A DNA stretch of 64,000 nt from Haliovirga abyssi. GTDB taxonomy: Bacteria; Fusobacteriota; Fusobacteriia; Fusobacteriales; Haliovirgaceae. The notes under the pieces were generated by a model that was given only the letters and a program-made list of their open reading frames with translations, did no database searches and was not told the DNA's origin. Below are positions 19,884-28,299 of the stretch, one piece after another. The stretch lies in assembly GCF_030295325.1 (NCBI RefSeq), contig NZ_AP027059.1:248001-312000 (forward strand), given 5' to 3'. The stretch's first letter is position 1; every line of letters begins with the position of its first letter. The position numbers and the translations under genes are program-made.

Positions 19884-20888
19884 ATGAAAAAAAATTTAAA
19901 AAGAGATGATATGTTTAAGAAGCTATTTTCTGATAAAAAGTTATTTTTAATGTTATTGAAAGATTTTATAAAAGAGTCTTGGGTAAAAGATGTAGATGAA
20001 AATAAATTGGAATTGGTTCCATCACTATTTACAGATGGAGTTGAGACAAATAGGGAAAGTGATATAATATATAGAATACAACAAGATGATAATGAGATAT
20101 ATGTTTTTGTTTTATTAGAACAGCAATCAACAGTAAATTTTCTTATGAGTTTTAGGATACTAGAGTATATGGTGAAATTATGGAGAAAATATATAGATGA
20201 TAACAAAAAAGAATCAAAGAATAAAAGATTTTTATTGCCACCAATTTATCCAATATTATTTTATGATGGAGTGAAGAATTGGACAGCAGAAACAGAGTTT
20301 AAAGATAAAATTAAATCAAAAGAAGATTTTAAAAAATATATACCAAATTTTGAGTATGAACTTATAGACTTAAATAAGATAGAATTTAAAGAACTAGAAA
20401 GTTATGAGGATTTATTGTCTATATTATTAATAATAGATAAGATAAAAAAACCAGAAGATTTATTAAAGCTAAGTGATATAGAGAAAAGTTATTGGAATAG
20501 GGTAAAAGTAAATACAGGGAGTAAAAGAGAACTAGAAAAAGTGGTAGAAGTAATGAACTTATTATTGATAAGGATAAATGTGCCGGAAGAAGAGAGAAAA
20601 GAAGTATTAGAGCAGATTTATGAAGGGAGGATGGAAAATATGTTTGAGATGGCAGTACATTATGATGTACAGGCAGAACGAAAAAAATATATAATGCAAG
20701 GAATGGAAGAGGGAATAGAAAAAGGGATAGAAAAAGGAATGGAAAAAGGGATGGAAAAAGGGATGGAAAAAGGGATAGAAAAGGGAATGGAAGAAGTGGC
20801 AAGGAAAATGTATGCCAAGGGAATAGAAATAAGTTTAATAACTGAATTTACAGGTTTTTCTGAAGAAAAGATAAAAAGTATTTTATAG
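19884..20888 (+). CDS. Rpn-family recombination-promoting nuclease / PD-(D/E)XK putative transposase
   Basis: 334-residue protein of the Rpn/Transposase_31 type. The N terminus has the family opening (DDMFKKLFSDKKLFLMLLKDFI). The nuclease core shows an Asp in RESDIIYRI and the paired acidic/Gln residues in VFVLLEQQSTVNF, followed by LPPIYPILFYDG. The C-terminal tail has eight 4-residue G-(M/I)-E-K/E repeats and ends with the family's TGFSEEKIKSIL. Such proteins act as DNA endonucleases that promote recA-independent recombination in E. coli. It lies where hslU might be expected and is preceded by a decayed R2 repeat; gain by transfer is possible but not shown. Confidence 0.85.
   Translation: MKKNLKRDDMFKKLFSDKKLFLMLLKDFIKESWVKDVDENKLELVPSLFTDGVETNRESDIIYRIQQDDNEIYVFVLLEQQSTVNFLMSFRILEYMVKLWRKYIDDNKKESKNKRFLLPPIYPILFYDGVKNWTAETEFKDKIKSKEDFKKYIPNFEYELIDLNKIEFKELESYEDLLSILLIIDKIKKPEDLLKLSDIEKSYWNRVKVNTGSKRELEKVVEVMNLLLIRINVPEEERKEVLEQIYEGRMENMFEMAVHYDVQAERKKYIMQGMEEGIEKGIEKGMEKGMEKGMEKGIEKGMEEVARKMYAKGIEISLITEFTGFSEEKIKSIL
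20700..20795 (+). repeat. Coding tandem repeat in the Rpn-like gene
   Basis: Eight 12-base units (consensus GGRATRGAAAAA) encode a G-M/I-E-K run. Whole units can be gained or lost without breaking the frame, so tail length is likely to vary among strains. Confidence 0.9.
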
Positions 20889-20932
20889 ATTAAATAATTA
20901 TTAATATGAAAACTAAAATTGGAGGAGATAAA

Positions 20933-22051
20933 TTGAATAAAAAAAAATGTAATGGTTGTGGAGCAGAGCTACAAAGTAATGATGAAAATAGGGCAGGGTA
21001 TGTACCTAAAGATAAATTAAAAAAAACGGGGAATGTTGTTTGTAAGAGATGCTTTCAGATAACTAACTATGGGAAATATGTACCTGTAGGAATTGCTGAT
21101 GAAGAGTATATAGAAGAAGTGAAAATGATAATAAAAGAATTGGATGTAGTTATACTTATTTTGGATATAATAGATTTTGAAGGTTCTTTTAATGAAAAAA
21201 TACTAAACATCATAAGAGATAAGCCGATAATAGTAGCAATAAACAAAATAGATTTAGTGCCAACAGACAAACATCCAAGTGAAATATCAGATTGGGTAAA
21301 AAAAAGATTTATAGAAAAAAGGATAAATCCATTAGATATATCAATTATAAGTGCTAAAACTAGATATGGTGTAAATGGAATTTTGACAAAATTAAATCAT
21401 TTTTACAAAGGAAGAACTAATGTAGGAGTAGTTGGTGTTACCAATGTGGGGAAATCTACTGTTATAAATAGGTTGTTGGGGAATAAGAAAAATTTAACAG
21501 TATCTAAATATCCAGGAACTACTTTAAAAATAGTAAAGAATATTATTCCAGGAACAGAATTTACTTTAATAGATACTCCAGGAATAATTCCAAATGGAAG
21601 AATATCAGATATGGTTTGTCATGAATGTAATTTGAAAATAGTACCTTCATCAGAAATATCAAGAATGACATTTAAAATGGAAAAAGATAGAGTTTTAATG
21701 TTAGGTGGATTGGCAGTAATAAGAGTATTAAATGAAGAAGGAGAAAAGCCTATTTTTGCAGCATTTGCTTCAAAAGATGTAAAATTTCATAAAACTAATA
21801 TAAATAGAATAGAAGATATGAAAAGTAAACATATAGGAGAAATGTTAATACCGCCTTGTAATAATTGTAAAGATGAATATTCTAGCTTGAAAATGAAAAA
21901 AGAAGTTCATACTGTAAATGAAGGTGAAGAATTAGTATTGAAAGGATTAGGATGGTTATCTGTGAAAAGAGGACCTTTAAAAGTAGAAGTTGAATTGCCT
22001 GAAAATGCAGAAATTATAATTAGGAAAGCATTTATAGTACCAAGGAGGTAA
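20933..22051 (+). CDS. yqeH: Ribosome biogenesis GTPase YqeH
   Basis: Circularly permuted GTPase required for 30S assembly in Bacillus. A four-cysteine zinc finger opens the protein (CNGCGAEL, CKRCFQITNYG). The G motifs follow in permuted order: G4 INKIDLVP, G5 ISAKTRYG, G1 GVTNVGKST, G3 DTPGI. The C-terminal part has a second cysteine group (CHEC, CNNC) and a basic end. ATG 20906 has no ribosome binding site; GGAGG at 20921-20925 points to TTG 20933, giving 372 residues. The stop TAA overlaps an AAGGAGGT that serves the short ORF and pseudopilin downstream. Confidence 0.93.
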   Translation: MNKKKCNGCGAELQSNDENRAGYVPKDKLKKTGNVVCKRCFQITNYGKYVPVGIADEEYIEEVKMIIKELDVVILILDIIDFEGSFNEKILNIIRDKPIIVAINKIDLVPTDKHPSEISDWVKKRFIEKRINPLDISIISAKTRYGVNGILTKLNHFYKGRTNVGVVGVTNVGKSTVINRLLGNKKNLTVSKYPGTTLKIVKNIIPGTEFTLIDTPGIIPNGRISDMVCHECNLKIVPSSEISRMTFKMEKDRVLMLGGLAVIRVLNEEGEKPIFAAFASKDVKFHKTNINRIEDMKSKHIGEMLIPPCNNCKDEYSSLKMKKEVHTVNEGEELVLKGLGWLSVKRGPLKVEVELPENAEIIIRKAFIVPRR

Positions 22052-22053
22052 TT

Positions 22054-22098
22054 ATGACGAGAGAAGAGATATTTGAATTTATAAAAAGTAAAATGTGA
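22054..22098 (+). CDS. 14-codon leader ORF with a strong ribosome binding site
   Basis: Reads MTREEIFEFIKSKM then stop. It has AAGGAGGT with good spacing (22042-22049), and its TGA overlaps GTG 22095 of the next frame (GTGA). This could be a translational-coupling leader for the pseudopilin gene, or the stump of a lost gene. I cannot tell which. Confidence 0.35.
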   Translation: MTREEIFEFIKSKM

Positions 22099-22493
22099 AA
22101 GAATGTGGTCAAATGAAAAGAGAGAGTGGATTAACAGTTATAGAAGTAGTGATCGCTTTTTTAATAATAATAATAGTTAGTTTTTATACATATCCGAAAT
22201 ATGAAGAGTTTATAAAGTTATCAAAAGAAACTGCACTTGTACAAGAATTGAAAGTTTTAAGAGAAGGTGTATATTTTTATGTTTTGAAATATAATAAATA
22301 TCCAGCTAGTTTAAAAGAGCTAGAACAAAAGGGATTCATAGATTTTAATGGACAAAGCTATACTGGATTGATTATAAAAAAAGAAAAAAAAGATAAAAAT
22401 GGAAATTTTTTAGATCCATTTGGGAACATATATATATATGAAAAAGAAAAAGGAAATGTTAGAAGCGGAACAGAAGAATATAAAAATGAATAA
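22095..22493 (+). CDS. Type IV pseudopilin-like protein
   Basis: Prepilin-type protein. A short basic leader ends MKRESG, then comes LTVIEVVIAF with the Glu at position +5 and a single hydrophobic helix of about 20 residues, as cleaved by prepilin peptidase. The mature part is about 110 residues: a long helix (KETALVQELKVLREGVYFYV), then YPASLKELEQKGFID and an FGNIYIYEKE end, similar to GspG/pilin-like minor subunits. GTG 22095 overlaps the stop of a 14-codon ORF; ATG 22113 (126 residues) is the alternative start. The related pilin gene follows after 80 bases. No assembly ATPase, platform protein or peptidase is in the window. Confidence 0.8.
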   Translation: MKECGQMKRESGLTVIEVVIAFLIIIIVSFYTYPKYEEFIKLSKETALVQELKVLREGVYFYVLKYNKYPASLKELEQKGFIDFNGQSYTGLIIKKEKKDKNGNFLDPFGNIYIYEKEKGNVRSGTEEYKNE

Positions 22494-22574
22494 TTTTAGA
22501 ATAGTGGTGGATTTTGTTAAAAAAATAAGCTATAATTATATTAAGATAAGAATAAAAAAAAGGAGGAATTAAAA

Positions 22575-23066
22575 ATGGGAAAAGTAAGAATTGAAAAAAA
22601 AGAGAAAGGATTTACTTTAATTGAGTTAATGATAGTAATAGCTATTATAGCTTTATTAGCAAGTGTGGCATTGCCAAAATTTGCAGGAGTAACAGATTCA
22701 GCAAAAGCAGCAAAAGTACAAGGGGATTTAGCAAATTTGAGAACTTCTATAGCTATGTTTTATGCAAAAGAAGGTAGTTATCCAACAATAGGAACTACTT
22801 CAGCATCTAGTATAACTAAAGGCACTGGAGCTTTAGACAGTACTTTTCAAAAATATTATGCAAAAACAACAATGCCAAAAACACCTAAAGGCTCTGGAAC
22901 TATAGCTGCAGAAGAAGTTAGTGATGTTAAAGATATAACTGGTGGAGATAGTTTAGATTCTACTGGTGGTTGGGCATATAAATCAAGCAATGGAGAAATT
23001 CACGCAGATTTAGGAGATGCTTCTAACAATCAATATAAACAAAGTATAGATTGGACAACAGAATAG
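22575..23066 (+). CDS. Type IV pilin / GspG-like major pseudopilin
   Basis: Prepilin of 163 residues. The basic leader MGKVRIEKKEKG precedes the cleavage site, then FTLIELMIVIAIIALLASVA with Glu +5 and the classic N-terminal helix. The helix continues through KAAKVQGDLANLRTSIAMFY. The C-terminal domain has WAYKSSNGEIHADL, the end strand typical of GspG/PilA-like proteins. Alanine-, serine- and threonine-rich composition and a clear AGGAGG make it look highly expressed. It is probably the major subunit of a type IV pilus or type II secretion pseudopilus, with the upstream gene as a minor subunit. A strong terminator follows. Confidence 0.88.
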   Translation: MGKVRIEKKEKGFTLIELMIVIAIIALLASVALPKFAGVTDSAKAAKVQGDLANLRTSIAMFYAKEGSYPTIGTTSASSITKGTGALDSTFQKYYAKTTMPKTPKGSGTIAAEEVSDVKDITGGDSLDSTGGWAYKSSNGEIHADLGDASNNQYKQSIDWTTE

Positions 23067-23072
23067 TTTGTA

Positions 23073-23113
23073 AAAATATCTCAATCAATTTAGATTGAGA
23101 TATTTTTATTTTA
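23073..23113 (+). terminator. Terminator after the pilin gene
   Basis: AAAATATCTCAATC (23073-23086) and GATTGAGATATTTT (23093-23106) form a perfect stem around AATTTA, followed by T-rich sequence. Confidence 0.88.
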
Positions 23114-23169
23114 ATTCTAGAAAAGAATATCTACTGTATTATTTAAGAACTTTCACCAAAAAATTAAAT

Positions 23170-23198
23170 TTGACAAAAAAAATAAAAAATGATAAAAT
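23170..23198 (+). promoter_or_regulatory. Promoter of the rpsB-tsf operon
   Basis: TTGACA at 23170-23175, a 17-base spacer and TAAAAT at 23193-23198. The start of transcription would be near 23205, giving a leader of about 100 bases before rpsB. Confidence 0.85.
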
Positions 23199-23204
23199 GT
23201 CAAA

Positions 23205-23290
23205 TAGTGAATAATCACATATCTGGATTAGTAGAGTGGTGCCTAATGGTTCTCTAAGCTTGAAAGATATGGAAGAAAAAACCAAAACTC
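23205..23290 (+). promoter_or_regulatory. Structured rpsB leader, candidate S2 autoregulatory element
   Basis: CATATCT (23218-23224) pairs with AGATATG (23265-23271). Inside, ATTAG (23227-23231) can pair with CTAAT (23243-23247), and TAGAG (23232-23236) with CTCTA (23252-23256). The two inner stems interleave, so they form either a pseudoknot or mutually exclusive states. rpsB leaders in gamma-proteobacteria are known to bind S2; a similar role here is inferred. Confidence 0.5.
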
Positions 23291-23303
23291 AGGAGGTAAT
23301 AAG

Positions 23304-24035
23304 ATGGCAGTAATCAGCATGAAACAATTATTAGAAGCAGGTGTGCATTTTGGACATCAAACAAAAAGATGGAATCCTAAAATGAAAAAGTATATTTTCA
23401 CAAAAAGAAATGGGATTCATATTATCGATTTACACAAAACATTAAAAAAAGTGGAAGAAGCTTACAAAGTAGTAAAAGAAATATCAGAAAATGGTGGAAA
23501 AGTTTTATTTGTAGGGACTAAAAAACAAGCCCAAGAAGCAGTAAAAAATGAAGCTAAAAGAGCAGGAGCTTTTTATGTAAATAATAGATGGCTTGGTGGA
23601 ATGCTTACAAATTTTAAAACAATTCAAACTAGAATAAATAGATTGAAAAAGCTTGAAAAAATGGTAGAAGATGGTACAATGGAAGTTTTACCTAAAAAAG
23701 AAGCAGCAAAATTAGGGAAAGAACTTGTTAAATTGGAAAAAAATCTTGGTGGAATAAAAGATATGAATGGATTACCATCATTGATTTTTATAGTAGATAC
23801 AAAAAAAGAAGAATTAGCAATTACAGAAGCTAAAAAATTAGGAATCCCTATAGTAGCTATGGTAGATACTAATGTTGATCCTGAATTAATTGATTATGTA
23901 GTTCCTTCAAATGATGATGCTATAAGAGCCGTAACTTTAATTTCAAAAGTAGTAGCAAATGCAATTATAGAAGCTAATCAAGGTGAAGAAAAAAATGTAG
24001 TAGAAGAAAAAGCAGCAGAAGTATCAGCTAAATAA
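23304..24035 (+). CDS. rpsB: 30S ribosomal protein S2
   Basis: Structural protein of the small subunit, 243 residues. Family motifs: [19 protein letters not shown] at the N terminus, [47 protein letters not shown], and [20 protein letters not shown] with [10 protein letters not shown]. It opens the conserved rpsB-tsf-pyrH-frr run and has its own consensus promoter and a folded leader. The AGGAGG ribosome binding site is well placed before ATG 23304. The last 15 residues are a low-complexity acidic/alanine tail. Confidence 0.98.
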   Translation: MAVISMKQLLEAGVHFGHQTKRWNPKMKKYIFTKRNGIHIIDLHKTLKKVEEAYKVVKEISENGGKVLFVGTKKQAQEAVKNEAKRAGAFYVNNRWLGGMLTNFKTIQTRINRLKKLEKMVEDGTMEVLPKKEAAKLGKELVKLEKNLGGIKDMNGLPSLIFIVDTKKEELAITEAKKLGIPIVAMVDTNVDPELIDYVVPSNDDAIRAVTLISKVVANAIIEANQGEEKNVVEEKAAEVSAK

Positions 24036-24061
24036 TTTAATATTTAAGGAGGTTTACATAG

Positions 24062-24952
24062 ATGAAAGTAACAGCAGCAATGGTAAAAAACTTAAGAGAA
24101 AAAACTGGTGCAGGAATGTTAGATTGTAAAAAAGCATTAGTAGAAACAGAAGGAGATGTAGAAAAAGCTATTGACTTTTTAAGAAAAAAAGGGATAGCAA
24201 AAGCAGTTAAAAAATCTGGAAGAGTAGCAGCAGAAGGAATTGTAGTTTCAGCTGTGAGCGAAGATTTAAAATCAGGAGTAATTTTAGAATTTAATAGTGA
24301 AACTGACTTTGTAGCTAAAAATGATGAATTTAAAGGATTAGCTAATGATATAGCAAATATTGTATTAGTGAATGATTTTTCTAATGTAGAAGAATTAAAG
24401 GCAGCTGACTTAAATGGAAAAACTGTTGAAGTAAGAGTTCACGAATTAATTGCTAAAATTGGTGAAAATATGAATATAAGAAGATTTAAAAAAGTAGTTT
24501 CAACAGAAGGATTTGTATCTACTTATATCCATTTAGGTGGGAAAATTGGTGTTATATTAAATCTAAAAGGAGAAGCAACTGAAGAAGCAAAAGTTGCATC
24601 AAAAGATGTAGCTATGCATATAGCAGCAATGTCTCCAAGATTTTTAGCTCAAACTGAAGTAACAGAAGAAGTATTAGATAGAGAAAAAGATATAGCTAGA
24701 GTTCAACTTGAAAAAGAAGGAAAACCAGCTAATATAATAGAAAAAATATTAATTGGTAAAATGAGAAAATTCTATGAAGAAAATTGCTTATTAAACCAAA
24801 AATTTGTAAAAGATCCAGATACAACAATAGAAAAATATATAAAAGGTAAATTTGAAATAGTTTCATTTGATAGATTTTTATTAGGTGAAGGAATAGAAAA
24901 AGAAGAAGTAGATTTTGCAGAAGAAGTAAAAAGACAAGTAGAAGGTAAATAA
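24062..24952 (+). CDS. tsf: Translation elongation factor Ts
   Basis: Guanine-nucleotide exchange factor for EF-Tu, 296 residues. The N-terminal UBA-like module ([20 protein letters not shown], then AIDFLRKKG) is followed by the core contact motif [15 protein letters not shown]. Two dimerisation-type subdomains follow, with [10 protein letters not shown] and [16 protein letters not shown]. It lies 26 bases after rpsB with AAGGAGG before ATG. A weak hairpin between tsf and pyrH may reduce read-through into the downstream genes. Confidence 0.98.
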   Translation: MKVTAAMVKNLREKTGAGMLDCKKALVETEGDVEKAIDFLRKKGIAKAVKKSGRVAAEGIVVSAVSEDLKSGVILEFNSETDFVAKNDEFKGLANDIANIVLVNDFSNVEELKAADLNGKTVEVRVHELIAKIGENMNIRRFKKVVSTEGFVSTYIHLGGKIGVILNLKGEATEEAKVASKDVAMHIAAMSPRFLAQTEVTEEVLDREKDIARVQLEKEGKPANIIEKILIGKMRKFYEENCLLNQKFVKDPDTTIEKYIKGKFEIVSFDRFLLGEGIEKEEVDFAEEVKRQVEGK

Positions 24953-24957
24953 TAAAC

Positions 24958-24990
24958 AAAGGGACGCGTATATATTAGTGTCCCTTTATT
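24958..24990 (+). terminator. Attenuator-like hairpin between tsf and pyrH
   Basis: AAAGGGAC (24958-24965) pairs with GTCCCTTT (24980-24987), then ATTTT. The weak T run suggests partial termination, lowering expression of pyrH and later genes relative to rpsB-tsf. Confidence 0.6.
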
Positions 24991-25013
24991 TTAGATATAG
25001 GAGGATAAAAATA

Positions 25014-25733
25014 ATGAAACCGGCATTTAAAAGAATTCTTTTAAAACTAAGTGGAGAAGCTCTAATGGGAAATGAAAAATTTGGAATTTCTGGTGAGATA
25101 ATTTCAAGTTTTGCATCACAAATAAAAGAGATAGTAGATATGGGAGTGGAAGTAGCTGTAGTAATTGGTGGTGGAAATATTTTTAGAGGAATTTCTGGAG
25201 CGGCTAAAGGAGTAGATCGTGTAACAGGTGATCATATGGGAATGCTTGCAACTGTTATAAATGCATTGGCTCTTCAAAATGCAATTGAAAAATTAGGAAT
25301 TTCAACAAGAGTATTAACTGCAATAGAAATGCAAAAAATAGCGGAACCTTATATAAAAAGAAGAGCTATTCGTCATTTAGAAAAAGGAAGAGTGGTAATT
25401 TTTGGTGCAGGTATAGGAAATCCTTATTTTACAACAGATACAGCAGCAGCATTAAGAGCTATAGAAATAAATGCAGAAATACTAGCTAAAGCTACAAAAG
25501 TAGAGGGCGTTTATGATAAAGATCCAGTGAAATATAAAGAAGCTAAAAAATATGATAAAGTAAGTTATTCAGAAGTTTTAAACAAAGGATTAAAAGTAAT
25601 GGATGCTACTGCAATATCATTATGTATGGAAAATAATCTTCCAATAGTTGTTTTTAATTCGTTAGTAGAAGGAAATATTAAAAAGTTAGTTGAGGGAGAG
25701 ACTATTGGTACATTAGTAGAGGGAGGAAAATAA
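25014..25733 (+). CDS. pyrH: Uridylate kinase
   Basis: Phosphorylates UMP to UDP; bacterial hexameric amino-acid-kinase fold enzyme, 239 residues. Motifs: [66 protein letters not shown] and the end [12 protein letters not shown] at 24978 in frame has no ribosome binding site; ATG 25014 follows AGGAGG with good spacing and gives the family start [14 protein letters not shown]. It is coupled to frr, which starts two bases after the stop. Confidence 0.97.
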   Translation: MKPAFKRILLKLSGEALMGNEKFGISGEIISSFASQIKEIVDMGVEVAVVIGGGNIFRGISGAAKGVDRVTGDHMGMLATVINALALQNAIEKLGISTRVLTAIEMQKIAEPYIKRRAIRHLEKGRVVIFGAGIGNPYFTTDTAAALRAIEINAEILAKATKVEGVYDKDPVKYKEAKKYDKVSYSEVLNKGLKVMDATAISLCMENNLPIVVFNSLVEGNIKKLVEGETIGTLVEGGK

Positions 25734-25734
25734 A

Positions 25735-26292
25735 ATGGCAGAAACTTTGATGAAAGAAATTGAAGAAAGAATGCAAAAATCAATAGATGCAACAAAAGGA
25801 AAATTAGCTGCAATAAGGGCAGGAAGAGCAAGTATTAATATGCTTGACGGAATAATGGTTAATTATTATGGAAATCCAACTCCATTAAATCAAGTAGCTA
25901 ATTTATCAGCTCCAGAAGCAAGAGCACTTACAATAGAACCGTGGGATATTAATGCTATAAAAGATATAGAAAAAGCAATTCAAATGTCTAATTTAGGATT
26001 AACTCCAAATAATAATGGGAAATTAATAAGGCTTCAAATCCCAGAATTAACAGAAGAGAGAAGAAAAGATTATTTGAAATTAGCTAAAAAAGAGGATGAA
26101 GATGGAAAAATAGCAATAAGAAATGTAAGAAAAGATATAAATAATAAGCTTAGAAAAATGCAAAAAGATAGTGATATAACAGAAGATGAATTAAAATCAT
26201 ATGAAACTAAAGTTCAAAAAATTACTGATAAATATATAAAAAATGTAGATGAACTTTTTGTTAAAAAAGAAAAAGAGATAATGGGGAAATAA
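25735..26292 (+). CDS. frr: Ribosome recycling factor
   Basis: Splits post-termination ribosomes together with EF-G. The 185-residue length is standard. Motifs: MQKSIDATKGKLAAIRAGRAS, MVNYYGNPTPLNQVANLSAPEARAL in the beta domain, and IPELTEERRKDYLKLAKK and RNVRKDINNKLRKM in the three-helix bundle. It starts directly after pyrH with GGAGG as ribosome binding site. No clear terminator follows; a separate ferredoxin gene begins about 100 bases later. Confidence 0.98.
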   Translation: MAETLMKEIEERMQKSIDATKGKLAAIRAGRASINMLDGIMVNYYGNPTPLNQVANLSAPEARALTIEPWDINAIKDIEKAIQMSNLGLTPNNNGKLIRLQIPELTEERRKDYLKLAKKEDEDGKIAIRNVRKDINNKLRKMQKDSDITEDELKSYETKVQKITDKYIKNVDELFVKKEKEIMGK

Positions 26293-26394
26293 TAATTGAC
26301 AATTAAAGAATAAAAATTAAGTAAAAAATAGTAGAAAAAAATAGAAAAATGTGTTAAAATCAATTGTAATTTTTATTATAGGAGGTGAATTTTT

Positions 26395-26571
26395 GTGGCT
26401 TATAGAATTGATGCTGATACTTGTGTAGGATGTGGAGCATGTGCAGGAGTATGTCCAGTAAGTGCTATCTCTGAAGGAGAGAACGGAAAATATGTAATAG
26501 ATGAAGATACATGTATTGATTGTGGAGCATGCGCAGGAGTATGTCCAGTAAATGCTATTGCGGAAGCGTAG
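26395..26571 (+). CDS. Small 2[4Fe-4S] ferredoxin
   Basis: 58-residue electron carrier. Two cysteine sets, CVGCGACAGVCP (residues 10-21) and CIDCGACAGVCP (40-51), each bind a [4Fe-4S] cluster. The halves are near-identical (GVCPVSAI and GVCPVNAI), showing the internal duplication of clostridial ferredoxins. The start is GTG 26395 after GGAGGTG. It has its own terminator and is probably expressed separately from frr. It is a natural partner for pyruvate oxidoreductases and for the Rnf complex encoded further on, although that link is inference. Confidence 0.95.
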   Translation: MAYRIDADTCVGCGACAGVCPVSAISEGENGKYVIDEDTCIDCGACAGVCPVNAIAEA

Positions 26572-26580
26572 TGAAATTAA

Positions 26581-26615
26581 ATAAACTCCCCTAAATTCAG
26601 GGGAGTTTATTTTTT
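26581..26615 (+). terminator. Terminator after the ferredoxin gene
   Basis: Perfect 12-bp stem ATAAACTCCCCT / AGGGGAGTTTAT with loop AAATTC, then a T run. Confidence 0.92.
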
Positions 26616-26714
26616 AGGGTTAAAATTCAAAAAAAAAATTTGGGAATATTTAAAAAACAATTTATTTAATATAAAAAATTTATTTTTTAAATATTTCTTA
26701 AATAGGGGAAAATT

Positions 26715-27401
26715 ATGGAAATAAAAAAACCAAAACATATAGCTATTATAATGGATGGTAACGGAAGATGGGCAAAAAAAAGAATGTTGCCAAGGACAGC
26801 AGGCCATAATGCAGGTGTAAAAACTGTAAGAAGAATATTAAAAGCTGCTGATAAATATGGTATAAAATATTTAACTTTATATGCTTTTTCAACAGAAAAT
26901 TGGAAAAGACCACAAAAAGAAGTTGATGCGCTTATGCATCTATTTCATCTTTTTTTGAATAGAGAGAGAAAAAAAATGATGAAAGATAATGTTAAACTTA
27001 TATTTTCTGGTATTAGAGAAGGGATATCGGAAAAGCTTTTAATTTTAATGGATGAAGTTGTAGATGAATTAAAAAATAACAGTGGAATAGTATTAAATAT
27101 AGCATTTAATTATGGCGGAAGAAGAGAAATTATAGATGCAATAAATTTAGTATTAAAAGATGGAAAAAAAGAAATTACAGAAGAAAATTTCAAGAAATAT
27201 TTATATCATCCAGAAATACCAGAACCAGAATTGGTAATAAGGACAAGTGGTGAATTTAGAATAAGTAATTTTTTATTATGGGAAATAGCATATTCAGAAT
27301 TCTATATTACTAAAAAATTATGGCCAGATTTTAAACAAGAAGATTTATTAGAAGCTATAAATGTGTATATGAAAAGAGAAAGAAGATTTGGAGGAGTTTA
27401 G
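26715..27401 (+). CDS. uppS: Undecaprenyl diphosphate synthase (cis-prenyltransferase)
   Basis: Makes the C55 lipid carrier used for peptidoglycan and surface glycans. The catalytic Asp14 is in HIAIIMDGNGRWAKKR. Further motifs: RTAGHNAGVKTVRRI, LTLYAFSTENWKRP, NIAFNYGGRREI, ELVIRTSGEFRISNFLLWEIAYSE-type segment and RRFGGV at the C terminus. Length of 228 residues is normal. One base separates its stop from the cdsA ATG. The order uppS-cdsA-dxr after frr is conserved in many bacteria. Confidence 0.97.
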   Translation: MEIKKPKHIAIIMDGNGRWAKKRMLPRTAGHNAGVKTVRRILKAADKYGIKYLTLYAFSTENWKRPQKEVDALMHLFHLFLNRERKKMMKDNVKLIFSGIREGISEKLLILMDEVVDELKNNSGIVLNIAFNYGGRREIIDAINLVLKDGKKEITEENFKKYLYHPEIPEPELVIRTSGEFRISNFLLWEIAYSEFYITKKLWPDFKQEDLLEAINVYMKRERRFGGV

Positions 27402-27402
27402 G

Positions 27403-28248
27403 ATGAAAGGGAGAATTATAGTTGCGGTGATTTTTATTCCTCTTCTTATATGGATAATGTTGTGTGGGGAATATTCATTATTGTTATTTGTAGAGGTTGT
27501 TGTTGGTGTGGCATTATATGAATTTTATAAAATGTTTGAGAAAAAAGATATGAATGTATATTTAAAAACAGGAGTTATAATAGGATTGTTGATCCCTATT
27601 TTTTATAGTTATTCAATATGGGCTAAATTAAAAAGGGAAAAATATGCATATTTTGCATTGGTTGCTATTATTTTATATTTTATGATAAAACAAGTTATAT
27701 CTGGAAGGATAAAAGAAGCTATAAGTGAAATTTCATATACAATTTTTGGAGTTATTTATATATCTTTTATGTTTTCTCATTTGCTGCTTTTGAGATATAT
27801 ATCAAATACTCCTAAAAATATTTTGGGATTTAATTTTACAGAAGGAAGGTTATGGATTTTAACTATATTTTTATTGATTTGGGCATCTGATTCAGCGGCG
27901 TATTTTATAGGTGTGAAATATGGGAAACATAAAATTATGCCTAAAGTTAGTCCTAAAAAATCTGTGGAGGGAAGTATAGCTGGAATTATTGCTCCAATAT
28001 TATCAATGATTCTTTTAAAATATGTATTTTTTAATGAATTATCTTTTTTGCATATAATTTTAATAGGAGCATTGGTTGGAATATTTGGAGAATTTGGTGA
28101 TTTAAGTGAATCACTTTTAAAAAGAGAATTTGAAATAAAGGATTCTGGGACAATTTTACTTGGACATGGTGGAATTTGGGATAGATTTGATAGTCTAATT
28201 TTTGCAATTCCAGTTTTATATTATTATCTTAAATTTTTTGTATTTTAA
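27403..28248 (+). CDS. cdsA: Phosphatidate cytidylyltransferase
   Basis: Integral membrane enzyme that converts phosphatidic acid and CTP to CDP-diacylglycerol. Several hydrophobic helices are visible. The C-terminal family signature is SLLKREFEIKDSGTILLGHG followed by GIWDRFDS, which holds the metal-binding aspartates. PKVSPKKSVEGSIAG is the other conserved loop. An in-frame ATG at 27388 lies inside uppS; ATG 27403 is spaced correctly from GGAGGAG and is chosen (281 residues). Confidence 0.95.
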   Translation: MKGRIIVAVIFIPLLIWIMLCGEYSLLLFVEVVVGVALYEFYKMFEKKDMNVYLKTGVIIGLLIPIFYSYSIWAKLKREKYAYFALVAIILYFMIKQVISGRIKEAISEISYTIFGVIYISFMFSHLLLLRYISNTPKNILGFNFTEGRLWILTIFLLIWASDSAAYFIGVKYGKHKIMPKVSPKKSVEGSIAGIIAPILSMILLKYVFFNELSFLHIILIGALVGIFGEFGDLSESLLKREFEIKDSGTILLGHGGIWDRFDSLIFAIPVLYYYLKFFVF

Positions 28249-28299
28249 GAGTAGATTTTTAGAAAAAAGTTTTTATGGAATATCTTTTAGGGAGGAAGC

